Shown here: positions 24,002-35,765 of the stretch, piece after piece | Position numbering within the stretch: position 1 is the stretch's first letter | How the letters are laid out: each line of letters starts with the position of its first letter | NCBI GenBank assembly: GCA_037102815.1 | Contig: BTPP01000003.1 | Coordinates: forward strand, 2,232,001-2,296,000 | Direction of reading: 5' to 3' | DNA: 64,000 nt | DNA from: Neurospora intermedia | Taxonomy: Eukaryota > Ascomycota > Sordariomycetes > Sordariales > Sordariaceae | Position numbers and translations under genes: made by a program | Notes under the pieces: generated by a model | Database searches by the model: none | Told to the model about the DNA's origin: nothing | Seen by the model: only the letters and a program-made list of their open reading frames with translations

Positions 24002-25294
24002 GGTCTTTACCGCAGTATTAGTATAGGCGGTACTATTAGTAGTACTATAGGTAGAAATGGCTGTGGTTCCCGCTCTGGTAGTTTATTCAATTCTTCTTTA
24101 CGGGTAGTTATTCTAGTGGGTTGGAATTACTAGTTTGGAATTATTGGAGCTACAATTCAACGGGGCTAAGGATAGGGTTAGAATAGTTAAAATAATAAAA
24201 GTTTTAGTGGGGGAGGACTTAGTAGTTATTATATTAGTTATTATACCGGTTATAGTCAGTTGGGAGGAGGGGATAGTTCGGTAGTATCTCTCTTACGGCG
24301 TACAATTTATTAATAATATTAATCATTTAATAGGCTAACTAACTGATATTACTTAAGTTGTACCTGCAACCCCCCGTAGTTCGGGTTGTAGTATTATTTA
24401 TTATTAGGCATCCCATTTACCCGTAGGTAGTAAAACGATACAATATATTAGATTTATAGTACGATTTACGTATTTTAAAAGATTTACCGTTAAATAAATA
24501 CTATTAGTTACTTAGCAAGGGGAATACTAAGTAAGGATAATAAATATTTAAGTAAGATATATTTCGCTTTATTTATTACAATATTTCTAATACATTTGTA
24601 CTAACTTAATAGTATTTCGTTTATTAATAAAGTAGGAACTAAATTTATTTTAATAGTATTTCCGGCAATTCCTTATAGGGACATCTATAATAGCAACGAT
24701 AATAAAAGGAAAGATATATAAGAAAAAAACCCTTAGAAAGAAAGAAACCCCTAGAAAGAAGAAACCCCCAAAAAGAAAAACCCCTAGAAGAGAGGAAATC
24801 CTCCGTACCTACGATATTTAGTATTAATAATATAGTAAATAAATAGATAGGAAGGGGAGAATTAATTTGACAAACAGGATTCAGGAAGTTGGAATATAGA
24901 AAGAGGGATCTACATCTACTATCGAATTTAGGGCAATACCCAATCGTAGGTTTTCATTACCTTTCTTACGAGGGTAGAATTGTAGGTTAATAATTAGTGG
25001 GATGATTTATTTAATAGTCCTTATATATACCGAAATAATCTAATCGCTCAAGAGTTTGAGAATATAATAATTTTTTTGTTATAAATATATACCGAAATAA
25101 TCTAGGTACTCTAAAACTTGAAAATTCAATAATCTATTTTATTATAAATATAAACCTCAATTAATTATAAAATGCTTAATTTATTATTGGCCTTAATAGT
25201 CTTACGAGGGCTAGTATTAGAATATTTAGTTTATTATTAGCCTTAATTGTCTTACTTAGTTGATTATTGGCCTTAATAGTCTTACGAGGGCTAA
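24002..25294 (+). other. Unassigned flank; decayed Gly/Ser/Gln-rich coding-like stretch and short repeats
   Basis: The frame that ends at 5182 in GAGAGAGAG continues here as a Gly/Ser-rich sequence to about 24310, with only TAG/TAA interruptions at likely Gln codons, so Gypsy 1 seems to have split one coding region. Beyond this, 24720-24810 holds about four units of aaacccctagaaagaag. At 25020-25300 there are repeats of taccgaaataatcta (two, about 60 bp apart) and of ttattggccttaatagtctt (three). No family is recognised. Confidence 0.35.
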
Positions 25295-25303
25295 TACTAT
25301 AAG

Positions 25304-26406
25304 AGACTTCCTCGGCGGGCAGTGTCACTTTCCTCCGTAGGCAGTGTCACTGCCCATATAGTTAAATCTAGAGTTAACTTGCCGACACGCACCAACAACT
25401 TACAGGCACGCACTTTTGGGGTCTGACACCTGATATGTAAAATATGTCGTTTTGGGTGTAAAATTCGTAATTTTCAATGTCTTAAGGTGGGTTATACTAG
25501 TAAATCCCTAGTAAATGCCTTATAAATTTTGATCTTTAGCGGGCAAGTAAGGTTAACAGCGCCAATCTAACAGCGTAAATCTAATAGCGCTAATTTAATA
25601 GCGCTAATTTAATAGCGCCAATTTAATAATACTTTTATAGAATTGAGGGGTTTTCTACTCGAATTTAAATTCTTATATTTAATAACTTAGAATTTATATT
25701 TAGTAGATTAGAGAATTAAAGGTAGTAGATTAAATAGATATATATAATATGAGTAGGTATAGTGCGTATAGTACAGTACAGTATAGTATAATACAAAGTA
25801 CTAGTGCAACTGGACGTATGAAAAAGAGGGAAAAGAAATGACCAAGGTATAGCGATGTTGCGTACATTGAAAAGACGAAATTTTGCGGGTAAAAACGGGA
25901 ATTTCAATATCAAGTATCATCAGCTGAACCGCCCCATCTTTTTGGTGGGGGTGCGTGCGTGTAAGTTTTTAGTGCGTGTCGGCAAGTAAACTCTAAATCT
26001 ACGTAATACTCCTACGCGGGAGTGTCACTACTATGCCTAATATTACTACCTCGCGCAGTAACTAGAAGCGAGCGGACTATTAAACTATTGAGAACGAAGC
26101 GGGAAGGGTAGAGGTAGCTTGCTGTATAGAGGTATTTGGGTAGAAATACTATAATAGAGTAGAAGAAATTAATTCAAATACTTCCCGTTCTTGATACTAC
26201 GATTTGTAAGATATTTGTTTATTATATAAGAGTATAAGGTTCAACAACGCTTACTATCTTGACTAGAATTTTGAATACTACGATAAATATTATAGGGTTA
26301 AGGTTGAACGTCACACTGCCCGCGTAGGAATATTAGAAGTGATCCAACTATGTAGGCAGTGACACTGCCCACAGAGGAAAGTGACACTGCCCGCCGAGGG
26401 ACTCTC
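25304..26406. mobile_element. MULE-type MITE holding a hAT-type MITE
   Basis: The inverted termini read cctcggcgggcagtgtcact on the left and mirror on the right (agtgacactgcccgccgagg). Flanks tactataag (25295-25303) and tactataaa (26407-26415) form a 9 bp TSD with one mismatch. The termini are close kin of the MULE at 31049 (shared ctcggcgggcagtgtc). Removing the nested MITE and its duplicated 8 bp leaves about 472 bp without coding capacity. It was probably moved by that MULE's transposase. Confidence 0.83.
25371..25993. mobile_element. hAT-type MITE, copy c (623 bp, complete)
   Basis: TIRs gagttaacttgccgacacgc and mirror gtgtcggcaagtaaactc are flanked by identical TSDs taaatcta (25363-25370 and 25994-26001). 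It lies within the MULE-type MITE and is therefore younger. Internal tandem-like units (about 25555-25625, variants of aatctaatagcgct) expand it relative to copy b. Confidence 0.9.
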
Positions 26407-26415
26407 TACTATAAA

Positions 26416-27536
26416 TTTAGAGTAAGGTACGGATTTGGAAAGTCGGGATTTATATTTACTATTAAGTTTAGTCCAATACCTATAAAGATAGAGTTTTAAT
26501 TTAATGATAAGTAGGGGAGAGAATTTAAAATTCGAGATTGGGGGGGAGGCGAAATTCTTATACCTAACGCTAGCTACCTTACCGGTCGGTCGCCGGTCGT
26601 TTATCGCCTGCCGGTTGCTTACCGGAATAGGAAAACTACTATTTTTTAATAATGGGCATTTATAGTTATTACAATAATCTGTCTAGCGGTGAGCTGGGTA
26701 TTAAGATTAAATTGCAGTAATAGTATTAGTATTAGTATTAGTATTAGTATTAGTATTAGTATAAGTTGTTAGTATTAGTATTAGTATAGAAGGTTGCAAG
26801 TCGAAGTTGAATGGCGGGAGGTTTGTAATATAAACGGTTGGCCAGTGTAGGTACCAGGCACTTGCTAGCCGTTTATTAGACTGTTTAGCCAATTATTATT
26901 TAGGAAAGGAAAGACTTAGTGCGTACGGGCGTAGATTATTATCGATACTGTCTGCGAAGTAGCTAATTAGAGTATAGCTTGGCAAGACGCTCAAACCAAT
27001 TGTAGGGCCGTACTACGGATTTGACTAATAAGAGCGCGAGAAACTTTAGTAAAAAAACCTGGCTATAGACGAACCGTCCCTCAATAGTCCGTTCGATGGA
27101 TGCGGGTTATAAACCATAAGCCCCTCTGAGATAGTGAATGTCATCTACCTCTGAATAGTTGAAGTACGCTTCAATTAATTGTAAAGCTAGTTGGCTAGCT
27201 TAACGAAGGATATATCATTGAGTAGGAAGTAGTTATAGTCAATAATCTAAACTATAAAATTGAGAGCCTTATCTTTATTTACAATTAATACTAGCGGACA
27301 ATAGGCGTTTACAATTATTAGTAATAGCTTCCCATTTTAAAGAAGCTATATATACTTCTTTATAATAGGTTCGCCAACGTTATAAAATTATATAGTATCT
27401 TTTATAATATAGCCGTTACCCTTCCCTTTGCGGTTGTTGCCTTTTGAGTTGGTGTGCGTTACGCGCTTCTGGCGGGCGAGGTAATGGTGGGTAGCTTTCT
27501 TTACTCTTGTAGCAATCTCGGGATCAAAATACGCTA
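26416..27536 (-). other. Partly un-RIPped island; possible decayed gene of unknown type
   Basis: From 27536 down to about 26800 the minus strand has one frame with few interruptions, most of them TAG at likely Gln codons. It starts DPEIATRVKKATHHYLARQK and is basic near the start. I do not recognise it. Pogo copy B begins at 27539 after TA and may have cut it. At 26713-26790 a (TATTAG)n microsatellite of about a dozen units lies inside or just past its end. A cluster of ccggtcg motifs (26581-26635) precedes this. CpA is commoner than in neighbours. Confidence 0.3.
26713..26790. repeat. (TATTAG)n microsatellite
   Basis: Hexanucleotide run in two blocks broken by agttgt near 26764. Confidence 0.9.
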
Positions 27537-28875
27537 TACTCGTCAGGTCTACAAAATCGACGGCTGACTAGTGGACGAGCCCCTAGTCAGGTTCATTGAT
27601 TCGTACACGGTTATTGATTCGTACACGAAACTGGGGGTACTTCCCTATACTGCTATTCTGCTAGCAAATGAAAGTACATCCGGTCAGTAGCATATTTTTT
27701 CAAATGCATGCAGCCCAATTCCCCGTACTGCCTAATACTCTGAATATATACTAGGTATTTGTATTTAATTGTGTGCTTCCTAAACAGCTCAATCGAATTG
27801 ATAATAATTATTACTATATATAACGTGTAATCGGTCTTGATTATACTCAATTACCCTTATTTAGTCCTTCCATCTCCCTTCTATATTCTATCGCCCTATC
27901 TCTTTGTTAGACTGCGCGTTTATTGTTATATCCCCTGTCCGTTGCGCTATACTTCGCTAACCTCGTATATCCGCCAATGGTTCTTTACGCCCTGAGTCGA
28001 CGCTTGTTGATTTGATTTCTAATATTAAGGACGTCGTTGGAGATGCTTGGCAGACGTTCTTAATGGATAAGAGAGTTTAAGTAGCCGTAAAGGTATTTTG
28101 GAAGGAGGCGTTTAAGACTATAATAAATATAATAAAGGTATTTCGAGCCCTATATAAATAAGTTGTAAACCGTTGTAAGGGGGTATAATTAAAGTTAAGT
28201 AATAGGGGTAATAATACGATATTAATTGGAGATAAGGATTTGGCTATTTAAGTTTAGATAAATATATAGATAACAATCGGTTAGTATAGTAATATCCCTC
28301 TTATAGATATAATTAATATAGTATTTTAAGTATTGAAGTTATATTAGGGAGATTTACCTCTATAGTAAACGCCCTTATTAGATTCAATTGTAACGATAGT
28401 AGTAATAGATCTATACCCTATACTTCTACTTAATACGTATAATAATTGAGACGCCCATGCATTCGGAGCTCGAGCGTTGTCGGTGGGCCGAAAGGTGACA
28501 TGGAAGATCCGCACCAAAGGTCGTGGTCCATGGGCCCACCCAACGCCGCAAGCGAGGAAGGCGCGGCGTATCTGTCTATTAGCGGTTGGAATGCAAAAAA
28601 ATACCCGTCTTAGCACGGCTTGGCAGGCCCAAATAGGAAAACTTAGCGCCAAGCAGGACACGGTTCGAATAGCAGCTCGAAAAAGCCACTTTTTCCTTTG
28701 CAACAGCGATTCCTCCTCGACCATCTGATACATCCAAATGCACATAGTCCCAAAATAACGAGAAAAGAAAGGCGGTCATTTTGGTACCGGTTGCATTGTA
28801 GTACACGCCCTGGTTGTTGAGAAAAATGCAAAAGAAGTTGAAAATAAGGATTTTGGTAGTAAATGCACCCGGGCG

Positions 28876-28980
28876 TTGCAAATGACCAAGTCCAAAAAAA
28901 TGACCAAGTCCAAAAAAATAACCAAGTCCAAGAAAATGACCAAGTCCAAAAAATAGCCAAGTCCAAAATGACCAAGTCCC
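28876..28980 (+). repeat. Minisatellite, unit aatgaccaagtccaaaaa
   Basis: Six tandem units of about 17-18 bp with small indels; the other copy of the composite repeat has three. Copy number varies between family members. Confidence 0.85.
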
Positions 28981-29202
28981 AGACTAGACCTTTAACCCTG
29001 AGGAAGCCTTGGGAAGGGTTAGGGTTAGGGTTGAAAATCGAGAATCTGGATAAAGAGAGAAAAAAAAGTTCAAAATTTTGCTCTTAAGTTTTTTTTTTTT
29101 TTCTTTTTTTTCTTTTTTTTGGTGGAGGGGGACGGGGGGAGGGAGGGGGTATAAAAGTTAGTAATATAGGAGGAAAAATTCAACTACATATTTAAGAAAC
29201 TG

Positions 29203-29275
29203 GTTGAACTTATAGCTTAATGGTTATTATTGTTATTATCTTTTCTAAAGGTCATCTGTTCAGTTCCGCTTTGAG
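29203..29275 (+). ncRNA. tRNA-like segment, copy 2
   Basis: Box A reads tagcttaatgg (one change from the first copy, still within consensus) and box B tgttcagttccgc, closer to GGTTCRANTCC than in the other copy. Poly(T) at about 29279-29314 follows. Confidence 0.5.
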
Positions 29276-29278
29276 TTT

Positions 29279-29317
<39 letters not shown>

Positions 29318-30666
29318 TAAGTAAATTCCAGGGCGTCTCTCTGTCTCCCCTGGACTTTAGCTCCGCCCAGGGGAACTGTATTTTATTTATAATGGGGAGA
29401 GTTTTATACTGTACGTACTAAGTTTACGGTATAGGTACGTAAGGTTGCCTAGATTAGAGTAAATATCGAGGAAGTTTTCTATGTTTAATAATATTATTAT
29501 TAAATATAAGATTAAGTTAGATAATGTCTAGAATAGTAATAAATTTGGTTTTAAGGTTGGCGTCCCAGGTAAGGCCTATATTGTATAGATTTATATTGAA
29601 ATAACCGAAATATAGTCTATCAACCCGGACTAAAGAGTTCTTATTATTATCCTCGACGCTATTTCAGTATTTGGTCGGACTATACCTCTATTTATATTAT
29701 TTCCTAGCGTTAATATTATATATAAATATATTGATTATTCTCTCGAGGATAGAATAGTTGTTGCTACATTCCTATAAGGGTATCTAAATAATTAATATAC
29801 GTTAGATTAATTTAAGTACTAGGAGGAGTATTCGTAGTTTATTAATAAAGAGGAGAGGAGAGTTTTAGTATTAGATAGTTATAGTAGTTATTATACTATT
29901 AAATTTTATAATTAGTATAGAAGGAATTATATAACCCTCTTTCTCTTACCTCCCTACTTAACATACTTCCTTTAACCTCTTAACGTTAATATATTTTAGA
30001 TTTATAAGTACTTCTATTAAATTAATATATGTAAGAAGCTCGCTTTTAATAATATCAATTATACTAAACTAGACTTTTTAAATAGCTTCAAATAAGTATA
30101 TAAAAAGGTAATAAAAATAAAGAATATTTATTCTACTTGGAAACGGATTGGCTTAAGTCCTTTTAATCTAGATCTAATATCTTTGAACCTTTATAATCCT
30201 TTAACTTCGTTGATAAAGAACGAGTATGTTAAATAAAAGCGATGGTATATTCTTCGTCTTATACAGTAGGGGATTATTAATCTTAGTCTTAAAAAGAAGG
30301 GACGGTATTGTATATACTAGGAGAGGCTATTAGTAATACTAATATACTGAGTAGTCCCCCTATTATAGTTAATATTACTATATCAAGCGAACTTCCTATT
30401 GTAATAGAGCTATTTATACTAAAAAGTTAGGTTTATACTATTAAAGATTAGAGTAGTACAGTAACCCTAATATTTAACTTCCCGTTTATTAGAGAATATA
30501 GTATATATATCGATTAACGGTTATTGTTTGTAATTAAGGGTAATTATATTATTTTACTTATAGTTTCGTATATACTACCTAAGCGGAATAAGGTTAGTAA
30601 TACCCTAAATTTAATTATTATAAGAGAGGTTAAATTTGAACGTAAGTGTAAAAAGGATATAGTTAA

Positions 30667-30780
30667 AGCATTTACTCCGGGGGCACCAGCCTTTGGTTAC
30701 GGGGGCCCCAAACCTTATTGGGGCCCCAATATTTCAAGGTCTAGTACGTTATTAACTTGTAAATTATTATTTATATAGGA
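30667..30780. mobile_element. Lone end of the ggcatttactcc element family
   Basis: The start gcatttactccgggggcacc and the following ggggccccaa blocks match both ends of 12946-13488; homology continues through ggggccccaatatttcaa and then fades. No second end is found downstream, so this is a truncated copy or one end of a larger relative. It cuts off Pogo copy B. Confidence 0.65.
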
Positions 30781-31039
30781 AATTCTATACAATTATACGC
30801 CATATAAAATAATGATAATAATAGCTAGTAATATAGTTTTGTATAGAGATTTTTATAGTATACAATATTTCAAACATTAAACAATCTATTACATCTATCT
30901 ACAACTACCTCTATACTTCTATTTAGATATACTCTCAAATGCTCGTAGCCTTCCTTTTCCTACCTCTATATTTAATTGCCTACTTAACTAGGGAGTTCGA
31001 TTCTATAGCTACTTAAATAGTATCTAATACTACCTCTAA
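30781..31039 (-). other. Short coding-like stretch, minus strand
   Basis: The minus frame that stops at 34144 across the MULE seems to continue here (LEVVLDTI, then a Lys/Arg-rich segment). Unidentified; see 34144-35757. Confidence 0.25.
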
Positions 31040-31048
31040 CTCTGGAAG

Positions 31049-34000
31049 GGAGATGCTCGGCGGGCAGTGTCGAAAATTTTACAGGCAGTGTCACACTACC
31101 CGTATAGCCAGCTATAGTAGGGATTCCTCCGCGGGCAGTATCATACTAATCCCTAACCCTGATAAATCCTATAATATTCCTTATAGTATTAATAATCCTT
31201 ATTATTCTATTTAGTACTAATATCCCTAGATTTAATGCGTTAGTCTATTTAACTAACGTATTATCTACCTATAGTATCTCATCTAACTTTACTATCCTAG
31301 CTTCTTCCTTAAAGGTTTAATAGCTCTCCTGCTTCTAATTACCGCTAGAGGTACTAATGAACGTAGCTTTTTACAGGCAGGCTATTCGTCAGCGCTCGAG
31401 AAAGTAAGAGGGTCGCTTGAGGGGATTATTTAAGCTACTATAGCTTCAATTTCGTAATCTAAATTAAAAGGATTCGATAAGGAAGTTAATACTTATTTTA
31501 ATACCTACACCTCGATAGTAGAACCTATAGTAGAAGCCTCGCTATCGCTATTGCTATTACTCTCACTAGTACTAATCTTATTAACTATCTCAAACTAGGA
31601 TTACCGCCAGCGGAGTAATAGCTTTAATATTTAACTACTCCTTACTCCCTTCTTTATTACTTTCCCCTTCCTCTTCCTTATTATATTAGGAACCTTCTAG
31701 TCTTACAGCAGCTCTATTATATTATTCTTTAGCCGCCCTCTAATCTTATCAGCAATTTTAGGATCCTTAATCTGTAAATAAGGGTTACATTAATTCTAAT
31801 ATTTGGGTATTAAAAGTAAGAACCTTAAGAGAGTAAAAATAGAATTAATAATACATATTAGTAGTACGCGGATATAATAGTAATAATAGACATCCCAACG
31901 GCTAAACTAACTATTAATCTTAAACTTCGTTAAAATCTTATAGTAATAAAATATACTATACTATCTTTAAACAGTACAGTTACACTCCCCTAAATCTTTT
32001 ACTAATCTGCTCGCTAAAGTAATTCCAAATTGGGTAATACGTAATTAACAACGAACGAAATTAAAGCTACAATATATAAACTGTTGAAGCAAATCCCCTA
32101 GTACCTCTATCCCTAGTTTAGTAAAGTTACTTTGGATTTTTATATTCTAATTAACGATTTCTTTTATCTATTAGTTATACTCCCTTTCAACTATAGCGTA
32201 AATAGAGTTATATAGAGTAAAGAGATTAGTCTTGCTATTAACTAGAAACCCTTTAATACGATAGTTGGTTGATTTATTGGAAGATGTAACTTCTAAACCG
32301 AAATTGTAGTACTATAAAGTATAATAATATGCCTATTAATATCGGTAAAGTATATATATATCTTACAAGTACAATAATATCCTTTATTAATCAACGAAAT
32401 CGTTGAATAGCTACTTCTATCGTTGGATGAATATAGCCTTATTTAGTGTATAGACTATTACCTTCCAAAGCTTAAATAAGCCGTAATAAGTATGCTCAAC
32501 AACCTTCAGCGTAGCTAGAATAGCCGTATTAACTACTTCTATAGTAGAAGTATAATTACTCTAGCTAAGAGTGATAGGCTCTTATTTAGATTTAAAATCG
32601 CTATCCTTATTAGGAGCCTATTTCTATTTCTTCTTTGCCTATAATAGAACGTTGCGGTTAATATAGAAGATACAAATTTATTATTAAATGTTTAGGAATA
32701 CTATTGCCAAAGCCGTCTTAAGTTAATTGTCGAAATCTATAAGGATAACGTTTGGTTTAATTGCCCTTACCTTACAACACAGCTTTTCAAAAGCACTAGC
32801 TAACCAAGTGAAGCCATCAACCTTCTCATTATCAATTAATCTAAATATAGTAGAGTAGATTGAGTTAGTATTTATTATCCCGGTAACGATAGTAAACGGG
32901 TAGCTATACCGGTTAATCTTATAAGTATTATTTATACCTAAATACTCTAAATACTGCTGCTATTAGGTTAAATAATACTCCTAAGACTATACAATACCTA
33001 GTAGACGGTTAGGGTCGTCTTTGGACTATTCAATAATGTAAGGAGTATAATGGGGCCTAAGATTATTAAAATGCTTAATCAAAGCAACTATAGCTTCGTA
33101 GTTCAAATACTGCTCCTTTTTAATATAATAACGCCAATTATTAATATCCTTCTAGGTATATATAATAATCTTAAACTCCCGCTCGATAATAGCCAAAATA
33201 TTTCGTAGCCTAATACCAAGCTAGTAAGAGAAAGCGGCTACCCTTTTATAAACCTTATCATTTCTTTTAGCCTTACAATACTAGGGATAAGTAGAATTAT
33301 ATAGAAAAGCCGTATAGTTGTAAACTTAGTACTTCGAATTCGGATTAGGTCGATAAATTTATTGCTAATCGTTTTCTTAAAGAGCAATAACTACTCCTAT
33401 CCACTTATAGCCGTATTTATAATTCTTCGTCTTTCTAAATTTAGTAGTAGAAGGACGAAGCTAGTTATACCAGTCACACTTCAAGCGGTAGTACGTTAGC
33501 TGGCCATTTTAATAATTTACTACCTATATATAATTAAATGTAGTATTATACTTCTTACCCCAAGCATTAAAGGCATTTTATACATCCTTTACAGATACAA
33601 AGGATTTAAGTATAATATCCTCGGTCGTTAGATTAGGTAGAACTAGTTCTTTATTATTAGAATTACTAGAGCTACCGTTACTAGAGCTGCTATTTTACTA
33701 AATAGAAGTAGGGGTAAGTACGGGAGCGGGAGGTATAGAAGTAAACTCATTTGAATTCGTATTATATTAGGAATTAGAATCGCTACTGGACTCAACTGCT
33801 AATATACTAATAAAAAAAAAATTTAGAATCTAGATAAATAGCATTACAAGCTTTATACTAACGTAGAAATCGTATTAATACAAATAATTTTAGTAGAATT
33901 ATAGTCGTTGGCTGATCGGTCTTTCTAATTGTAAGTAAATAACGCATTCGACGGCATAATTTACAATAACTGCAAATTGCCAAAGTTTAACGTCGTACTC

Positions 34001-34134
34001 GCGGTTGGGTATAGGATTTATCAGGGTTAGGGATTAGTATGGCACTACCCGCGGAGGAATCCCTACTATAGCTGGCTATACGGGTAGTGTACACTGCCTA
34101 TAAGATTTTTAACACTGCCCGCCGAGCAAGTCCC
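31049..34134 (-). mobile_element. Mutator-like element (MULE), 3.1 kb, complete ends
   Basis: Inverted termini longer than 100 bp (31049-31165 and 34020-34134) share tgctcggcgggcagtg, a middle ggattcct block and agggattagtat. Flanks ctctggaag (31040-31048) and ctctggaaa (34135-34143) form a 9 bp TSD with one mismatch, the Mutator hallmark. It is the only MULE here with a transposase remnant and so the likely parent type of the MITEs at 2450 and 25304. Confidence 0.87.
31300..33850 (-). pseudogene. MULE transposase, RIP-decayed
   Basis: Read on the minus strand: a Ser/Asn/Pro-rich N-terminal tail (about 33830-33610), then a DNA-binding-like region (about 33600-33300), then the MULE (RNase H-fold) core at about 32980-32640. 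Visible core motifs include INNTYKINRYSYPF, where family members have Asp at the start of the MDATYKTN context, then LIDNEKVDGFTWL, ILIDFDNQLKTAL with the second Asp kept, and CIFYINRNVL, matching the CxxxHxxxN context. The C-terminal part (about 32500-31300) is poorly conserved. Interruptions are mostly TAG at Gln positions. The enzyme would cut at the TIRs and join to a 9 bp staggered target; this copy cannot be active. Confidence 0.75.
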
Positions 34135-34143
34135 CTCTGGAAA

Positions 34144-35757
34144 CGACTACCACCGTTCTGGAAATAACTATTCTAACTCTAGCTCTAACGTGGGCTCTAG
34201 CGTGGGCTCTAGCGTAGGCTCTAGCTCTAGCGTGGGCTCTAGAGAGGGTAAGAACTCTAATTATAATTCCAGCTCTAAAGAAGGCCCCAAATCTAGTATT
34301 AGAGAGAGTTTAAAGAGAGGAAGTCTTAGTAGTGGAAACTCTAAAAATAGGAGTATTATTGCTTCTATTTTTAGTTCTAACTCTAATTCTATATTTAGCG
34401 CAGCCACTTGAATACAGTCTAGCACTAACTCTAACTCTAAATCACTCTCAAATATTATATCCAATTCTCTACTATAGTTAAAAATATCAAGACTAAGCGG
34501 CTATTACATCCGCTTACATTTCGTACCCTTAAAAGAACTAAGAGCTAACTTATTAATATCATTACTCTCCTAATAAAATAATCTACGTCTTATACTCGGC
34601 TATAAACGAGGGAAATTCTAGCGGTTATTGTACTTAATAGGCTTTGCCTTCTTACTTCTTTTCTTTAAATTATATATAGAGATAAACGTATACTTATTAA
34701 GTATTATTCTAGTAAAGTTCTTAGGTCGATTGCGACGTATTATAGCAATATGGGGATCTCGGAGACGAAGGTAGAAATTATTAATATCCTATTCAATAAG
34801 ACTAATTAATAATAATCTATATATATATAGCTAAAGGTAGAGGTAAGGAATTATAGTTTACAAGAGGGACTTTAAAATAGAGTTAACTTACCGACACGCA
34901 CCAAAAACTTACAGGTACGCACTTTGCTAGAAAACTGGGGCGGTTCAGCTGATGACACCTGACATCGTAAATCCCGTTTTTACCCGCAAAGTTTCGTCTT
35001 TTCAATGTACGCGATATCGCTCTACCTTGGTATTTCTTTCACTCTTTTGCACACGGCCATTTGCACCAGCACTCTACGCCAGTACTTTATACTATACTAT
35101 ACGCAATTGCACTGTACGCAATTATACTGCACCCATCTATACTATCTACATCTATTCAATCGACCACCTCAACGTACGTTTAAATCCACTAGATATAAGC
35201 TGTAAGCTTTCAGATGTAAGCGTAGAGTAACCCCTCAACTCTATAAAAGTATTATTAGATTGGCGCTATCAGATTAGCGTTATCAAATTTACTTGCTTGC
35301 GCGCTGAAGACCAAAATTTACAAGGCATTTGCCAGGGATTTACTGGGTTGACCCACTTCATAACATTGAAAATCACGATTCTTACACCCAAAACGACAAA
35401 ATTTACATATCAGCTACCAGATCCCAAAAGTGCGTACCTGTAAGTTTTTGGTACGTGTCGGTAAGTTAACTCTTAAAATACCAGCGGGGATAAATATAAC
35501 TAAACTTCAATAGCTTTTTAGCAGCTAACCGCTTGAATATTTTATAGTAGTAAAATAACTTATATTAAAGGGGGATACTATAATCCTTATTATAAGGGGA
35601 GAGAAGAGGAAGGTTTCTACACTAATCTATTAGCCGGCTTCTATCTATTTAAAAATATTCCTAATTAATAATATTTAGTACTACGAACGTAATCTATAAT
35701 AGTAGCTATCCTAAGTAACTACGAGTAATATATTTATAACGCTAATAAATTTAATAT
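34144..35757 (-). other. Unidentified decayed coding-like region, minus strand, interrupted
   Basis: Excluding the MITE at 34880-35472, a minus frame runs with mostly TAG interruptions. It includes DPPFNISHLTTVKYSSG-like and RDPHIAIIRRNRPKNFTR-like stretches (about 35650-34700) and then an acidic/Leu-rich repeat zone (34464-34150). A 12 bp repeat, gtgggctctagc on the plus strand, recurs four to five times at 34186-34247. The MULE TSD shows the sequence continued into 30781-31039. This could be the gene of a larger element ending at 30667. No family is recognised. Confidence 0.3.
34880..35472. mobile_element. hAT-type MITE, copy d (593 bp, complete)
   Basis: TIRs gagttaacttaccgacacgc and mirror are flanked by identical TSDs ttaaaata (34872-34879 and 35473-35480). 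It is homologous to copy c in inverted orientation and to copy a. CpA is retained in much of the interior. Non-coding. Confidence 0.9.
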
Positions 35758-35765
35758 GTATATAG

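Larger units (their letters stand above)
28444..29387 (+). mobile_element. Composite tRNA-like repeat, copy 2 (~0.94 kb)
   Basis: Same part order as 21413-22311, with more minisatellite units. It splits the Pogo B transposase: aligned to copy A, the Pogo sequence stops at about 28443 and resumes at about 29388. Flanks share tataat (28438-28443 and 29388-29393), a candidate 6 bp TSD. The element is GC-richer than its host and keeps CpA, so it inserted after most RIP or escaped it. Long frames on both strands in the first 450 bp match the first copy but no known family. Confidence 0.7.
27539..30666 (+). pseudogene. Fot1/Pogo-type DNA transposon copy B, interrupted and cut at its 3' end
   Basis: The left terminus ctcgtcaggtc follows TA (27537-27538), and the terminal 250 bp match copy A in reverse. 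A helix-turn-helix zone lies at about 28020-28270 and the DDE_1 core at about 29400-30250. The first acidic motif reads NSNKFGF (Asp to Asn), the second keeps Asp in VLDSYSSYYT, and the third reads LQPLNVNIF (Asp to Asn). RIP has thus removed two of three catalytic acids here and all three in copy A. The composite repeat at 28444-29387 splits the gene. A TIR end unlike Pogo follows at 30667, and the last part of the transposase and the right terminus are missing. Confidence 0.85.
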
